Below are positions 1 to 11,594 of a DNA stretch of 49,283 nucleotides, piece after piece (the first letter of the stretch is position 1; each line of letters begins with the position of its first letter). Location: NCBI GenBank assembly GCA_009602735.1, contig WELA01003469.1:127395-176677 (forward strand). Reading direction: 5' to 3'. This DNA is from Mesotaenium endlicherianum. Its lineage: Eukaryota; Streptophyta; Zygnematophyceae; Zygnematales; Mesotaeniaceae. The notes under the pieces were generated by a model. That model ran no database searches, was not told the DNA's origin, and was given only the letters and a program-made list of their open reading frames with translations. The position numbers were made by a program, and so were the translations under genes.

Positions 1-633
1 CCAGCAGGGAATATTACTCGTAAGTCAAATGCGCGTAAACTAGCATCAATAATGCAAATCAGTAAACTCAGACATAAGCAAGGTTAGAAGACAGTGCGTA
101 TCAATGGCTTCTCGCCTTGGATTCAGAGTTCTCTCAGTAAGTTGTATAAGAGAGTTGGCCTCGTTTCCGAATGCCGAACTCGAGAGCAATGCCTAGCATA
201 TGTACATGGAATGAGTTTACTGTTCAACGGTCAGTGCGATGGCACCGCCTACCCGGGAGTTAACCACGTTCGTAGGACCTCGGTTAACCAAATCCACCGC
301 CATCTCCCATCATCCCGAATCGCCATCTATCGTAGGGATGTCATCTGGCCATTCATCTAGCATACCACACTTAGATGCATATCGAGGCAGTTCGCTGCTA
401 CCGAGTACGGAAGTCAGCTGGCTGTCAAAGAATGGGTCAGCAAGCCGACTTATATGGACTTTAGCCTGCTGCTTCCGGCTGAGTCATTAAACTGATAGTA
501 TGTAAAGTCCAGCAGACTGACTATTAACTAAAGTCCAACAAGTTGGCTACTAACTAAAGTTCAGCAGGCTGAATTTAATTATCTATTTATATTTAAATGA
601 ATATCATATCCACTAATATACTGATTCATTATA
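1..633 (-). repeat. LTR of a Ty3/gypsy element (copy E0), cut by window edge
   Basis: On the minus strand this matches the LTRs of the complete element at 11,600-20,381. It begins TATAATGAATC (the family norm is TGTAATGAATC) and carries the same U3 palindromes and the same central block. About 85-90 bp of its far end lie outside the window. It joins the pol of copy E1 in the middle of the RT/RNase H region, just after a Thr-Lys-Asp-Gly-Lys-Val stretch. It is therefore a later same-orientation insertion into E1, either a solo LTR or the 5' LTR of an element off the left edge. Confidence 0.85.
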
Positions 634-2566
634 GTACCTTACCATCCTTTGTGGTTTTGTCAGCAGGCTGCAACAAAATAGCACCCATGGCAAAGTCAGA
701 GGCATCAGTAACCACCTGCACCGGTTTGCTGGGGTCATACACGGCTAACACTCGGGCAAAATAAAGGGCATCTTTAAGGGTCCGGAAGGCAGCCTGCTGC
801 TCTTCCCCCCACACATACCCTATGTCTTTCTTAGTAAGGTCAGTCAGTTTACTGGCCTTTGTGGAATAATTCTCAATAAATCTCCTATAGTAGTTAGTCA
901 ACCCGAGGAAGGATCTAACTTCAGAGACAGACTGTGGTACTGGCCAGTCCCTTATGGTCTGGACTTTCTTAGGATCCACGCTGATGCCCTCTTTACTGAC
1001 AACGTGGCCTAAGAATTTAATACTGTCTTTGAAGAAATCACACTTGCTCATTTTAGCATATAACTGATTTGTTCTTAGAGTGTCGAGGACTGTCTTTAAG
1101 TGTTCAGCGTGCTGAGCTTCATCTTTAGAGAAAATTAAAATATCATCCTGGAAAATTTGCACAAACTTATCCAAATAAGGTCTGAAAATGTCATTCATAG
1201 CACCCATGAAGGTGGCAGGACCATTAGTCTGTCCAAATGGCATCACGTTGAACTCATAGTGTCCATATCGTGTGCGGAAGGCAGTCTTATGTTCATCCCC
1301 CTCAGCAATTTTGATTTGATGATAACCACTCTTAAGATCTATCTTACTAAACACCTTAGCACCAGACAGGGTATCAAGCAAGTCCTCGATCCTGGGTAAC
1401 GCATACTTGTTCTTTACTGTAATTCTGTTCAGGGCTTTGTAATCCACACACATCCGCATACTGCCATCCTTTTTCTTAACAAATAGGATGGGTGCGCCGT
1501 AAGGTGATTTACTGGGAGAAATATAACCATTTTCCTCAAGCTCTGCAATCTGTGTTTTCAACTCCTCGCTCTCCACATAAGACAAGCCATACGTGCGTTG
1601 CCAAGGTGGCTGACTCCCGGGTAATAAATCAATGCTATGATCTACTTCCCTCTTAGGGGGTAGTTCTGGAGGCATATTAAATACATCCGTGTACTGAGCA
1701 ACAATTTTGCAGCAGTAGGGTGCTCCGTAGGGCTTACCTTTTTCTCCACCACTTCTTCAGGTTGAGGAGGTACCTCTCTTAGCAGCAGACAGAACATTCT
1801 GTCTTCCTTATGGTTCCAGCTTTTGACGTACTCCTTGCTTTCAGAAACTTGCATCCTTCTGGAAGCCTCTTCTTTTCCTTCATTTGCCATCCACACAGGA
1901 CAAGAGGAAGAGCACTGGTGGGTGCCAAGTCAGTCTGCCCATCACTGGCTCCTCTCACTTTAACTGTACCTCTGCTCCAACACACTTCAGCTTGATGTCT
2001 ATTAAGCCAAGACCTGCCTAGCACAAGATCATAAGAGCCAGTGTTGAGTACCTCAAATGTAAGCGTTTCAACTAGAACTGCAATGCCAGAACCTAACTGG
2101 ACCTCAATAGGCTTGGTTATAACTCCTCCCGGGATACTTGAGGCATCTCCAAGGAATAATTTTCTATTCCCTTGGGTGACAGTAGGCAGCCTTAGCCGCT
2201 TAACTAAGTCCTTGTGGATAAAAGTATGTGACGCCCCTCCGTCAACAAATGCCCTCACCTCCCTACCTGCAATCATGCAATGCAGTAGGATAGGGGGGCT
2301 TGTCTTTTCCTGACTTTCGCATTGTTCTCCTGATATAGCAAAGAAATGGTGGACATCAGGTGGAACAAGAGCATCCAGAGTGTGCACTCTCTGACGTCTA
2401 TATTGCTGATGGTCTCCTTTATCTGGTCGTCAGGCATGCATAGTGAATCCCGTTCAGCAGGACCCATAATACTTGCTACGAGGGCAGCTAGTGACGACTC
2501 ACTATCTCTAGCATCCTCACAGTCAGTAGACTGGATTACCAACTGTTGCTGTCTTTTAAGGGCTGG
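634..2566 (-). pseudogene. Broken Ty3/gypsy pol (protease-RT) of copy E1
   Basis: The minus strand encodes a retroviral-type aspartic protease with active-site Val-Asp-Gly-Gly-Ala-Ser around 2,240. A reverse transcriptase follows, with its Asp-Asp catalytic motif reading FQDD near 1,150 instead of the FVDD of element C. The frame is broken at least twice: near 1,840, where the protease frame runs to a stop at 1,779, and near 1,700, before the RT frame resumes at 1,675. The reading frame then ends at the E0 LTR, so RNase H, integrase and chromodomain are missing here and presumably lie left of the window. One N at 2,567 lies at the gag/pol border. Confidence 0.85.
2519..2560 (-). promoter_or_regulatory. 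Decayed -1 frameshift cassette of E1
   Basis: The stem arms at 2,537-2,546 and 2,519-2,528 are kept and match those of E2 base for base. The heptamer at 2,554-2,560 reads CTTAAAA on the minus strand, where element C and E2 have TTTAAAA. The first slip position is therefore lost. Confidence 0.55.
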
Positions 2567-4021
2567 NGGGCAGGTCTTTTCTCTCGACTTTTGGGAGGTG
2601 GTTGTCTGGACACGGCTCTCTGAAGTGACCTGGCTGCTGGCAATAGAAGCAAAACGATTTTGCTGAGGCTGGTCTCGGCTTAGTCCTACCACCACCCCTT
2701 CCATAGCCACCTCGAGAGGAACCACCTCTACCTCTAGACTGAATAGCATTGTACTCATACTCATATTTATCACCCTGATTATCCTCAGCCTGGTCTCCTT
2801 CAATTGCATTGTAGGAACCAAGGGCTTTTTGACAATCTTAGATACCAAAGCGTGACTCTGACGCTTGTGATTGAACTGTTGCTGATTCCAGGCGTCAGCA
2901 TCCTGGATCAAGTCAGCCAGTTTCTCATACTTTTTCTCAGCAAAATGACCAGAGACCTCGGATTTCAAGCCATACCTGAAGTATGCTATCCTATACCGTT
3001 CTGGCAAATCTGGCTGCTTCATCATGTTCTCTTGGAACTTTTGAGCAAACTCAGCAACTGAAGTGGTCTGCTTCAGTGTCAGGGAGATCATCGCATAGAT
3101 AGCTTTCTCCTGCTGGTTGATGACATCAAACTTCTCATGCAACTTCTCGACAAACTCTACCCACGTAGGGTCACCGAGTTGCCGAGCCTTACGCTCTCCC
3201 TTCCAGTAAAGCCACCAGTCTGCGGCACTGCCTTTCAGTAGCGCACCGGTGTGCCTGACCTTCTCGTAATCTTGCAGTTCTGGGTAGTTCTCCAGCCACT
3301 GCTCAACATCCGCGAGAAATTTGATCAGGTAATATTCTTTGTTACCCTCCGGATCATATTCCTGGGGAGGTTTCGGCTTGGGCTTACTAGGCCCTCGGTT
3401 ACCACCACTAGTGGTTTGAGACCCCAGTTGGTCTCTGTCCCGTAGCAGGGACATTATGATTCTTTTGTCCTCCTGTTGGGACTGATACATGGTCGCCATT
3501 TGCGACTGCATTTGAATGAAGAATGCTCCCAAATCTACACTCTGGGGTGGTAGTCTAACAAATGCAGCAGCAGCATTGGCATCTATTCGCTGAGTAGAGT
3601 CCTCAACAATCCCTCTCGCTCCTGCAGCAGCAATTCTTGCCGCATTCAGCCGGTCACGTATTTGACCTAGGGGTACATTGAGTTGTACAGCAGGAGGTGG
3701 GTTCAGAACATTGGCCCTTGATGCCATAAGTTCTTCAACAGTGCGCTCGTCAGCTGGCTGTCCTTCCCTCCTTACTGTATCTTTAGCGGCCTTTGCTACT
3801 TGTTCAGCTTCTAATCTGGCTCTCTCCTCCTCAGCTTGCTGTGCTGCGACTGCGGCAATAGCAGCTGCCTCATCTGCAGCCTCCCTAGCTGCAGTTGCTG
3901 CGACTGCTTCAGAATAGGTACGATTTCCCGCTACATGGCTTTCCGCCTGGTTTTCGACATTCTCGTTATCCTGGTTCTCCATGTCTCGGGAGTTGCTAGT
4001 TTGAGACCTTGTCCTTACCAC
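2567..4021 (-). pseudogene. Gag of copy E1, frameshifted
   Basis: This is colinear with the intact Gag of element C: an Ala/Glu-rich N-terminus, a retrotransposon gag core with Trp-Trp-Leu-Tyr-Trp, then a basic tail. A one-base loss near 2,818 shifts the frame, so the zinc-knuckle part is read in a wrong frame. The codon that is ATG in element C is GTG here, so a copy like this would have to start at the internal ATG 13 codons later. An N at 2,567 adds uncertainty at the 3' end. Confidence 0.85.
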
Positions 4022-4042
4022 ACAAAGAAGACAGTGATAACT

Positions 4043-4054
4043 GCTCCGATACCA
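4043..4054 (-). other. Primer binding site of E1
   Basis: The minus strand reads TGGTATCGGAGC, one base after the LTR end. It differs by one base from the initiator-Met tRNA primer site used by many plant LTR elements (TGGTATCAGAGC). Confidence 0.7.
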
Positions 4055-4055
4055 C

Positions 4056-4787
4056 TGAAATGAATCGACTTACCAAATAGGCGATTGACAATTAATAAAG
4101 ATCTTTATATCAGCAAGTAATCTTATGGTATTTCCGTTAACTAGTTAAACGGCAAAGGACAATACACCAGCAGAGAATATTACTCGTAAGTCAAATGCGA
4201 GTAAACTAGCATCAATAATGCAAATCAGTAAACTCATACATAAGCAAGGTTAGAAGACATTGCATATCAATGGCTTCTCGCCTTGGATTCAGATCGCTCT
4301 CAGTAAGCTGTACAAGAGAGTTGCCCTCGTTTCCGAATGCCGAACTCGAGAGCAATGCCTAGCATATGTACATGGAATGAGTTTACTGTTCAACGGTCAG
4401 TGCGATGGCACCGCCTACCCGGGAGTTAACCACGTTGGTAGGACCTCGGTTAACCAAATCCACCGCCATCTCCCATCATCCCGAATAGCCATCCATCATA
4501 GGGATGTCATCTGGCCATTCATCTAGCATATCGCACTTAGATGCATATCAAGGCAGTTCGCTGCTACCGAGTACGGAAGTCAGCTGGCTGTCAAAGAATG
4601 TGTCAGCAAGCTGACTTAAGGTGACCTCAGCCTGCTACTTTCGGCCGAGTCATTAAACTGATAATTANAACTGATATTAAATATAAAGTCCAGCAGAATG
4701 CTCATTAACTAGAGTTCAGCAGGCTAAACTTATATAACTATATTATTTAAATGAATATTATGTCAATGAATATACTGATTCATTACA
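4056..4787 (-). repeat. 5' LTR of E1
   Basis: The LTR is complete on the minus strand, from TGTAATGAATC to GATTCATTTCA, about 732 bp. Its ends form the same short inverted repeat as the LTRs of element C. A single N at 4,668 is flanked by near-identical short repeats. The LTR abuts a truncated LTR of E2, so E1 inserted into E2's 3' LTR. Confidence 0.9.
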
Positions 4788-5463
4788 ACAATACTCGCAA
4801 ATCAAATGCAAGTAAACTAGTATCAATAACGCAATCAGTAAACTCATACACAAGCAAGGCTAAAAGACAGTGCGTATCAATGGCTTCTCGCCTTGGATTC
4901 AGATATCTCTCAGTAAGCAGTACAAGAGAGTTGGCCTTGTTTCCGAATGCCAAATTCAAGAGCAATACCTAGCATATGTACATAGAATGAGTTTACTGTT
5001 CAACGGCAAGTGGGATGGCACCGCCTACTTGGGAGTTGACCACGTCAGTAAGACCTCGGCTAACCAAATCCACAGCCATCTCCCATCATCCCGAATCGCG
5101 ATCCATCCTAAGGATGTCATCTGGCCATTCATCTAGCATATCACACTTAGATGCATATGTAGGCAATTTGCTGCTACCGAGTACGGAAGTCAGCTGGCTG
5201 TCTAAGAATGTATCAGCAAGCTGACCTAAGTTGACTTCAGCCTGCTGCTTTCAGCTAAGTCATTTAACTGATGATTATATGAAGTCCAGCAGTTTGAATG
5301 TTAATTGAAATTCAGCAGGCTGAACTTGATAGTGAGTGAGTGAGGTCCCGGTGTGAGTGAATACAAGGGAAAATAGAGTTAGAGAGAAAGTGAGTGTGAG
5401 TGCAGGTCGAGTGTGTAATATGGTTATCAGAAATTCTCCTGCTGATCCCGAAACATAATACCA
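4788..5463 (-). repeat. 3' LTR of E2 with divergent U3 start, truncated by E1
   Basis: On the minus strand, positions 5,325 down to 4,788 match the family LTR. The first 135 bp or so (5,463-5,328) are unrelated to the other LTRs and start TGGTATTATG, one base after a polypurine tract. That spacing equals the one at the 3' LTR of element C. The stretch is rich in GAGTG/CTCAC runs. The other end is cut by the insertion of E1. Confidence 0.65.
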
Positions 5464-5464
5464 C

Positions 5465-5536
5465 TCCCTCCAACTTAATTTTAAAGGTGGGCTGCCTGTC
5501 ACAACTGTCACTAACTGTCACATCCCCCTCCAACTT
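5465..5536 (-). other. Two polypurine tracts of E2
   Basis: On the minus strand AAGTTGGAGGGG lies at 5,536-5,525 and AAGTTGGAGGGA at 5,476-5,465. The second directly precedes the LTR start and is the likely plus-strand primer. In element C the same two tracts are about 2 kb apart and enclose an extra ORF. Confidence 0.6.
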
Positions 5537-5571
5537 ACATGGAGACAGGACCTCCTATCACCTTCCCATGT

Positions 5572-8500
5572 CTACTGAAGGGACAATTTGGGCGGTGCCC
5601 AAGCCGCCCGACGGTGGAACCGTTTCAACACCCCTTGGGCATTGGTCAGCTGGTCATTAAACTCCCAAGTGTCCCCAGAGGCATCGTAACCCTTCCATCG
5701 GATGAGGTACTTCATGACATATTTAGACGATCGACGAACCGCGCGAGCATCTAAAATCTCATCGACCTCATATTCCTCAGGGTCGCCGTCCCGGACAGCG
5801 GGGACCGGTCTCGGTTGGACAGGGAACCGACCTGTGAACAGTGTATCACCTTTGATGTACGGTTCCAGGAAGGAGACATTAAAGACCGGGTGACCCTTGT
5901 ATTCAGCTGACATGTTCAGTTTGTAAGCATTCTGACCGACACGACGGAACACCGAATATGGACCGACCCAGACAGGGCCAAGCTTTTTCTTGACCACACC
6001 AGGGAGGTACAGGTGCTGAGAATGCAGTTTGACTAAATCGCCCTTAGAAAATGTCAGCTCCCGACGGTGTTGATTAGCGTATTTTTGTTGGTTTTCTTGG
6101 GCTTTGTGCAATTTTGTTGGACTTTTGACAGGGTGTCAGCATACTCCTGACTTAACTGGAGGGAGACCGGATTGTCAATCCTTTCAAGGTTAATTAAAGA
6201 CTCCCCCAGTACATTTAAAGGAGACTTAGGGACTCTATCCAGGCTGAGTTCAAAAGGAGTCTTGCCCGTTGACGCGTGCACCGCACTGTTGACCGCAAAC
6301 TGAATTTGAGGCAACAGGTCATCCCAATTATCTTGTTTTTGGTTAATATATGCTCTCAGCACCTTCTGCAGAACTCGGTTAGTTCTTTCAGTCTGCCCAT
6401 CAGTCTGAGGGTGGTTTGCTGTGCTGAGCAGCTGTTTGACTCCCATTAACCCCATTAAAGCTCCCCAGAACTTAGAGGTAAATTTTGAGTCTTGATCTGA
6501 GATGATATTAGAGGGTAGCCCATGTTGGCATACTACATGGTTGTAGAACTGTCTCGCTGTTTTGAGTGCAGTTACTTTGACATTTGTGGGGATGAAAATG
6601 ACCATTTTTGTCATTTTATCCACGACTACCAGTATCGAATCATGCCCATTAGCGATTCGTGGCAGTGTGACCATCCAGTCCATGGATATAGTTTCCCAGC
6701 GTCCCGCTGGGATGGGGAGCGGTTGCAAGAGACCTCCCGGTGGTGTGTGCCTAGACCTCTCGGGGCAACCCTCCCAATGATAATGTTTTGCCAGTTTGCC
6801 AACAGTTTTGGCCTGCCCCAAATGCCCACCCAGTAAATTGTCATGTGCTTGACGCAATAAAAGGGACCTTATTTCCAAGTTATAAGGAATGACCAGCTTT
6901 AGCCTGCCTGAAGTGGTTTCAGTCACCCAGACCCCTCCTTTAAGTTTATACCCGAGTGCAGTAGCACGACACACACCTTTAGTGGGGCTGGGCTCAAATG
7001 TTGGGTCAAAAAGGTAGGCTTTCCTAAGTTGTTCAAGGAAGGACTTGTTCACCTTTAGTGAAGTGAGTGCACACAGGACTTTGTCTACAGCATGCTGACT
7101 AAAGCTCCTTTCTTGCAAGTCAGGTCTTGTAAAGAGTGCATCAGCAGGATTCAACTTCCCTAGTTTGTGGTCGATCTGGAGACAGACTGTGGTACTGGCC
7201 ATTTGCTTATGGTCTGGACTTTCTTAGGGTCCACACTGATGCCCTCTTTACTGACAACGTGGCCTAAGAATTCAATACTTTCCTTAAAGAAATCACACTT
7301 GCTCATTTTAGCATATAACTGATTTCTTCTGAGAATGTCCATGACTGTCTTTAAGTGTTCAGCGTGCTTGGTCTCATCTTTAGAGAATTTTAAAATATCA
7401 TCCAGGAAAACTTGCACAAATTTATCCAAATGAAAATGTCATTCATAGCACCCCTGAAGATTGCGGGAGCATTAGTTAGTCCAAATGGCATCACGTTGAA
7501 CTCATAGTGTCCATAACGTGTGCGGAAGGCAGTCTTGTGTTCATCCCCTTCAGCAATTCTGATTTGATGATAACCACTCTTGAGATCTATCTTACTGAAC
7601 ACCTTAGCACCAGACAGGGTATCAAGCAAGTCCTCAATCCCGGGTAAAGCATTCTTGTTCTTTACCATAATTCTGTTCAGGGCTCTGTAATCCTCACACA
7701 TCCGCATACTGCCATCCTATTTCTTAACAAATAGGATGGGTGCGCCGTAAGGTGATTTACTGGGAGAAATATAACCATTTTCCTCAAGCTCTGCAATCTG
7801 TGTTTTCAACTCCTCGCTGTCCACATAAGACAAGCCATAAGTGCGTTGCCAAGGTGGCTGACTACCCGGTAATAAATCAATCCTATGATCTACTTCCCTC
7901 TTAGGGGGTAGTCCTGGAGGCATATTAAATACATCCGTGTACTGAGCAACAATTTTTGCAGCAGTAGGGTGCTCCGGAGGGCTTACCTTTTTCTCCACCA
8001 CTTCTTCAGGTTGAGGAGGTACCTCTCTTAGCAGCAGACAGAACATTCTGTCTTCCTTCTGGTTCCAGCTTTTGACGAACTCCATTGCATTCAGAAACTT
8101 GCATCCTTCTGGAAACCTCTTCTTTTCCTTCATTTGCCATCCACACAGGACAAGAGGAAGAGCACCGGTGGGTGCCAAGTCAGTCTGCCTATCATTGGCT
8201 CCTCTCACTTTAACTGTAACTCTGCTCCAACACACTTCAGCTTGATGTCTATTAAGCCAAGACCTGCCTAGCACAAGATCATCAAAGCCAGTGTTGAGTA
8301 CCTCAAATGTTAGCGTACGTTAGAACTGCAATGCCAGAACCTAACTGGACCTCAATAGGCTTGGTTATAACTCCTCCCGGGATACATGAGGCATCTCCAA
8401 GGAATATCTTTCTATTCCCTTGGGTGACAGTAGGCAGCCTTAGCCGCTTAACTAAGTCCTTGTGGATAAGAGTATGTGACGCCCCTCCGTCAACAAATGC

Positions 8501-8863
8501 CCTCACCTTCCTACCTGCAATCATGCAATGCAGTAGGATAGGGGGGACTGTCTTTTCCTGACTTTCGCATTGTTCTCCTGACGTAGCAAAGAAATGTTGG
8601 ACATCAGGTGGAACAAGAGCATCCAGAGTGTGCACTCTCTGGATGTCTATATTGCTGATGGTCTCCTTTATCTTGTTGTCAGGCATGCATAGTGAATCGC
8701 GTTCAGCAGGACCCATAATACCTGCTACGAGGGCAGCTAGTGACGACTCACTATCTCTAGCATCCTCACAGTCAGTAGACTGGATTACCAACTGTTGCTG
8801 TCTTTTAAAGGCAGGTCTTTTCTCTCGACTTTTGGGAGGTGCTTGTCTGGACACTACTCTCTG
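5572..8863 (-). pseudogene. Decayed Ty3/gypsy pol of E2 with chromodomain
   Basis: The order on the minus strand is aspartic protease (about 8,480), RT (8,270-7,175), integrase (7,150-6,110) and chromodomain (about 5,790-5,620). Damage seen: an in-frame TAG at 7,717 in RT; an 8-base loss near 7,432 that shifts the RT frame before the Asp-Asp motif; a deletion of about 540 bp near 7,178 that removes the RT connection and RNase H; loss of about 48 bp near 6,745 that removes the Cys pair of the integrase zinc site; and a one-base loss near 6,110 before the C-terminal domain. The first integrase catalytic Asp (6,678-6,680) is intact, unlike in element C. Confidence 0.85.
8768..8809 (-). promoter_or_regulatory. 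-1 frameshift cassette of E2
   Basis: The minus strand carries the heptamer TTTAAAA (8,809-8,803), a 7-nt spacer, and a 10-bp stem (arms 8,795-8,786 and 8,777-8,768) with an 8-nt loop. This is the same geometry as in element C. The two base differences in the first arm both turn Watson-Crick pairs into G-U pairs, so the RNA stem is kept. Confidence 0.6.
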
Positions 8864-9987
8864 AAGTGACCTGGCTGCTGGCAATGGAAGCAAAACGATT
8901 TTGCTGAGGCTGGTCTCGGCTTAGTCCTACCACCACCTCTTCCATAGCCGCCTCGAGGGAAACCACCTCTACCTCTAGACTGTATGGCATTATACTCATA
9001 CTCATATCCATCACCCTGATCATCCTCGGCCTGGTCTCCTTCAATTGCATTGTAGGAGCCGTGGGGCTTCTTGAAAATCTTAGACACCAAAGCATTACTC
9101 TGGCGCTTGTGATTGAACTGCTGCTGATCCCAGGCATCAGCATCCTGGATCAAGTCAGCCAGTTTCTCATACTTTTTCTCAGCGAAATGACCAGAGACTT
9201 CGGATTTCAAGCCATACCTGAAGTATGCTATCCTATACCGTTCTGGCAAGTCTGGCTGCTTCATCATGTTCTCCTGGAAGTTTTGAGCAAACTCAGCAAC
9301 TGAAGTGGTCTGCTTCAGTGTCAGGAAGATCATCGCATAGATAGCTTTCTCCTGCTGATTGATCACATCAAACTTCTCATGCAACTGCTCGACAAACTCT
9401 ACCCACGTAGGGTCACCGAGTTGCCGAGCCTTACGCTCTCCTTTCCAGTATAGCCACCAGTCTGCGGCACTGCCTTTCAGTAGCGCACCGGTGTGCCTGA
9501 CCTTCTCGTAATCTTGCAGTTCTAGGTAGTTCTCCAGCCACTGCTCAACATCCGCGAGAAACTTGATCAGGTAATATTTTCTGTTTCCCTCAGGATCATA
9601 GTCCTGGGGAGGTTTCGGCTTGGGCTTACTAGGCCCTCGGCCACCACCACTAGTGGTGTGAGACCCCAGTTGGTCTCTGTCCCGCAGTAGAGACATTANA
9701 GACATTATTATTCTTTTGTCCTCCTGTTGGGACTGATACATGGTCGCCATTTGCGACCGCATTTGAACGAACAATGCTCTCCAGTCTACATTCTGGGGTG
9801 GTAGTCTAGCAAATGCAACAGCAGCATTGGCATCTACTCGCTGAGTAGTGTCCTCAACAGTCCCTCTCGCTGCTGCAGCAGCAATTCCTGCCGCATTCAG
9901 CCGGTCACGTATTTGACCTAGGGGTACGTTGAATTGTACAGCAGGAGGTGAGTTCAGAACATTGGCCCTTATTGCCATAAGTTCTTC
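8854..9987 (-). pseudogene. 5'-truncated gag of E2
   Basis: It is homologous to Gag of element C from about residue 99 onward: gag core, Arg/Gly-rich basic tail, and the start of a zinc knuckle (Cys-Phe-His-Cys...Gly-His-Phe). The first hundred codons, the leader and the primer site are gone; sequence jumps straight into LTR U3 at 9,988. An N at 9,699 lies between two copies of AGACATTA and adds a duplicated Met-Ser. Confidence 0.85.
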
Positions 9988-10207
9988 AGTTCGTTGCTAC
10001 CGAGTACGGAAGTCAGCTGGCTGTCAAAGAATGTGTCAGCAAGCTGACTTAAGTTGACTTCAGCCTGCTGCTTCCGACTGAGTCATTAAACCGATATTAA
10101 ATATAAAGTCCAGCAGATTGATTATTAACTAGAGTTCAGCAGGCTGAACTTATTTAATTGTTATATTTAAATGAATATTATAACGACCACTATACTGATT
10201 CATTACA
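9988..10207 (-). repeat. U3 fragment of E2's 5' LTR
   Basis: The minus strand starts TGTAATGAATC at 10,207 and follows the family U3, with its palindromic motifs, to about LTR position 220. It is then fused to internal gag. The rest of the LTR, the primer site and the gag start are deleted. Its outer edge abuts piggyBac coding sequence at 10,208. Confidence 0.85.
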
Positions 10208-11475
10208 TGTGCACTTGACAGGTGATAAGAGACTTATTCCAACTAGAAATAAAAAGTGTCCAGTCCGGGTGTATTGTCCTAAGAAGCCTTACAAATTTGG
10301 CATTGAGTTGTTCACACTGGTTGATAGTGTCACATATTACTGCTGGGACTTTGTAGTATTTGACAAGGTCAAGAGACCTGGCGGAATTACCACTGTTGTT
10401 TTGGAGGTGGTCAGCACTTTGCCAGAGGGTGAGACTTACAGCTTTGTATTAGATAGAGGCTTCACAAGTCCTATACTTGTGAGAGCACTGTCAGAGCTTG
10501 GCCATGGAGCAACAGGCACAGTTGTAAATAGAATGCACTATCCTACTAAGCAGCTGGTCTTAGACATACGTGCAGGAGAGAAAGAGGCGGAGCTAGGGTC
10601 ATTCACAACGCTCGTGTCAGAATGGCCTGAACAGGTAGCTGTAGTTTGGCAAGACAAGAAGCCTGTATCTCTTATATCTCTTGTATCTCTTGTATCTCTT
10701 GTCTAACTGTCGAGGTCTTACTGTAGTTGAGGTTGAGAGGAGACAGAAGGGAGGAGAGACTAAGACTATAGTTGCACCTGGAATTGTGAAGCACTATAAC
10801 ATTTACAAAGACGCGGTCGATCAGTTTGACAAGTTATGCTTGAGAGACAATTACTCTGTGGAGATCGAGCAGGTAGCTAGGAAGTGGTGGCAACGCCTGT
10901 ATTGGGGCTTATTTGATGGTGCCATTGCTAATGCATACATACTGTATGAGCTGACCCACCCTGGTGCTGACAGATACTTGTTCATGTTGCAACTAGTGAG
11001 AGAGATGTCGGAGGGAGTACATCCTCGCGACAGGCAGACCAGGTCAAGTGCAGAAGGAGCTGCCGGAGAGCAGAGGTGGACTGGGAGGCACTTTCTTAAC
11101 AAGGTGAAGAAAGGAGAAAGGGCAAGCTGTGTGGTGTGTAGTGCTAAGTACTTTGACTTAGGCGCTGCAGCAAGGAAGAAGAGGTGCCAGTTCATGTGTA
11201 TACCTTGTAATATTGCCTTACATCCCACTCCTTGCTTTGAAATTTTTCACACTACCAAAAACATAGAGCATTTAGTTGTGGTAGGAAGAGGTTGCCCACT
11301 GGTGCTCCTAAACAGTAGCATAGATGAAAGGTGCATAACTCTAAGACTTCAATTTTTTTTTTACCTCACACCATCTGCCATATACCAGATTTTCCGACGC
11401 GTCGGCCATAGAGCCATACATGACAAGACTCATAACTTTCGCTTTACATATTTTTGGTGCTTTCATGTTTCATAG
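10208..11475 (+). pseudogene. piggyBac-like transposase (DDE_Tnp_1_7), 5'-disrupted and frameshifted
   Basis: The family cuts and pastes DNA at TTAA sites. The reading frame enters from E2's LTR and shows the transposase core: a probable first catalytic Asp in Thr-Gly-Asp-Lys-Arg-Leu (about 10,220), the second in Leu-Asp-Arg-Gly-Phe-Thr-Ser (about 10,452), and a third in Trp-Gln-Asp-Lys-Lys-Pro-Val (about 10,650). A 9-bp repeat tract at 10,665-10,703 and a one-base frame change follow. The frame resumes with a Trp-Trp-Gln-Arg-Leu-Tyr-Trp stretch and ends in a Cys-rich module (Cys-x2-Cys, Cys-x2-Cys, Pro-Cys-Phe-Glu-Ile-Phe-His-Thr) typical of the C-terminal zinc domain. The N-terminal part must lie left of E2, outside the window. 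The element is not functional as it stands. Confidence 0.85.
10665..10703 (+). repeat. 9-bp minisatellite in piggyBac ORF
   Basis: About four copies of TGTATCTCT (one variant TATATCTCT) encode Ser-Leu-Val/Ile repeats just after the third catalytic Asp motif. The frame break occurs at the end of the tract. Confidence 0.85.
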
Positions 11476-11594
11476 TGCTTGTGTAAGGTATTCTAAGCAT
11501 GCTTGAACTTGTTTCAATGATTTCCATCAAAAATTGTAAAAGTTAAGCACCAAACAATAAATCTGCATGATGCATTTTCTAGATTCCTTATGGG

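Noticed and set aside
94-360. An 88-codon frame repeated antisense in every LTR (also at 4260, 4870, 11848 and 19911)
   Set aside because: It opens only from GTG or TTG and is kept because the LTRs are close copies of one another. No start context, domain or independent sign of selection was seen.
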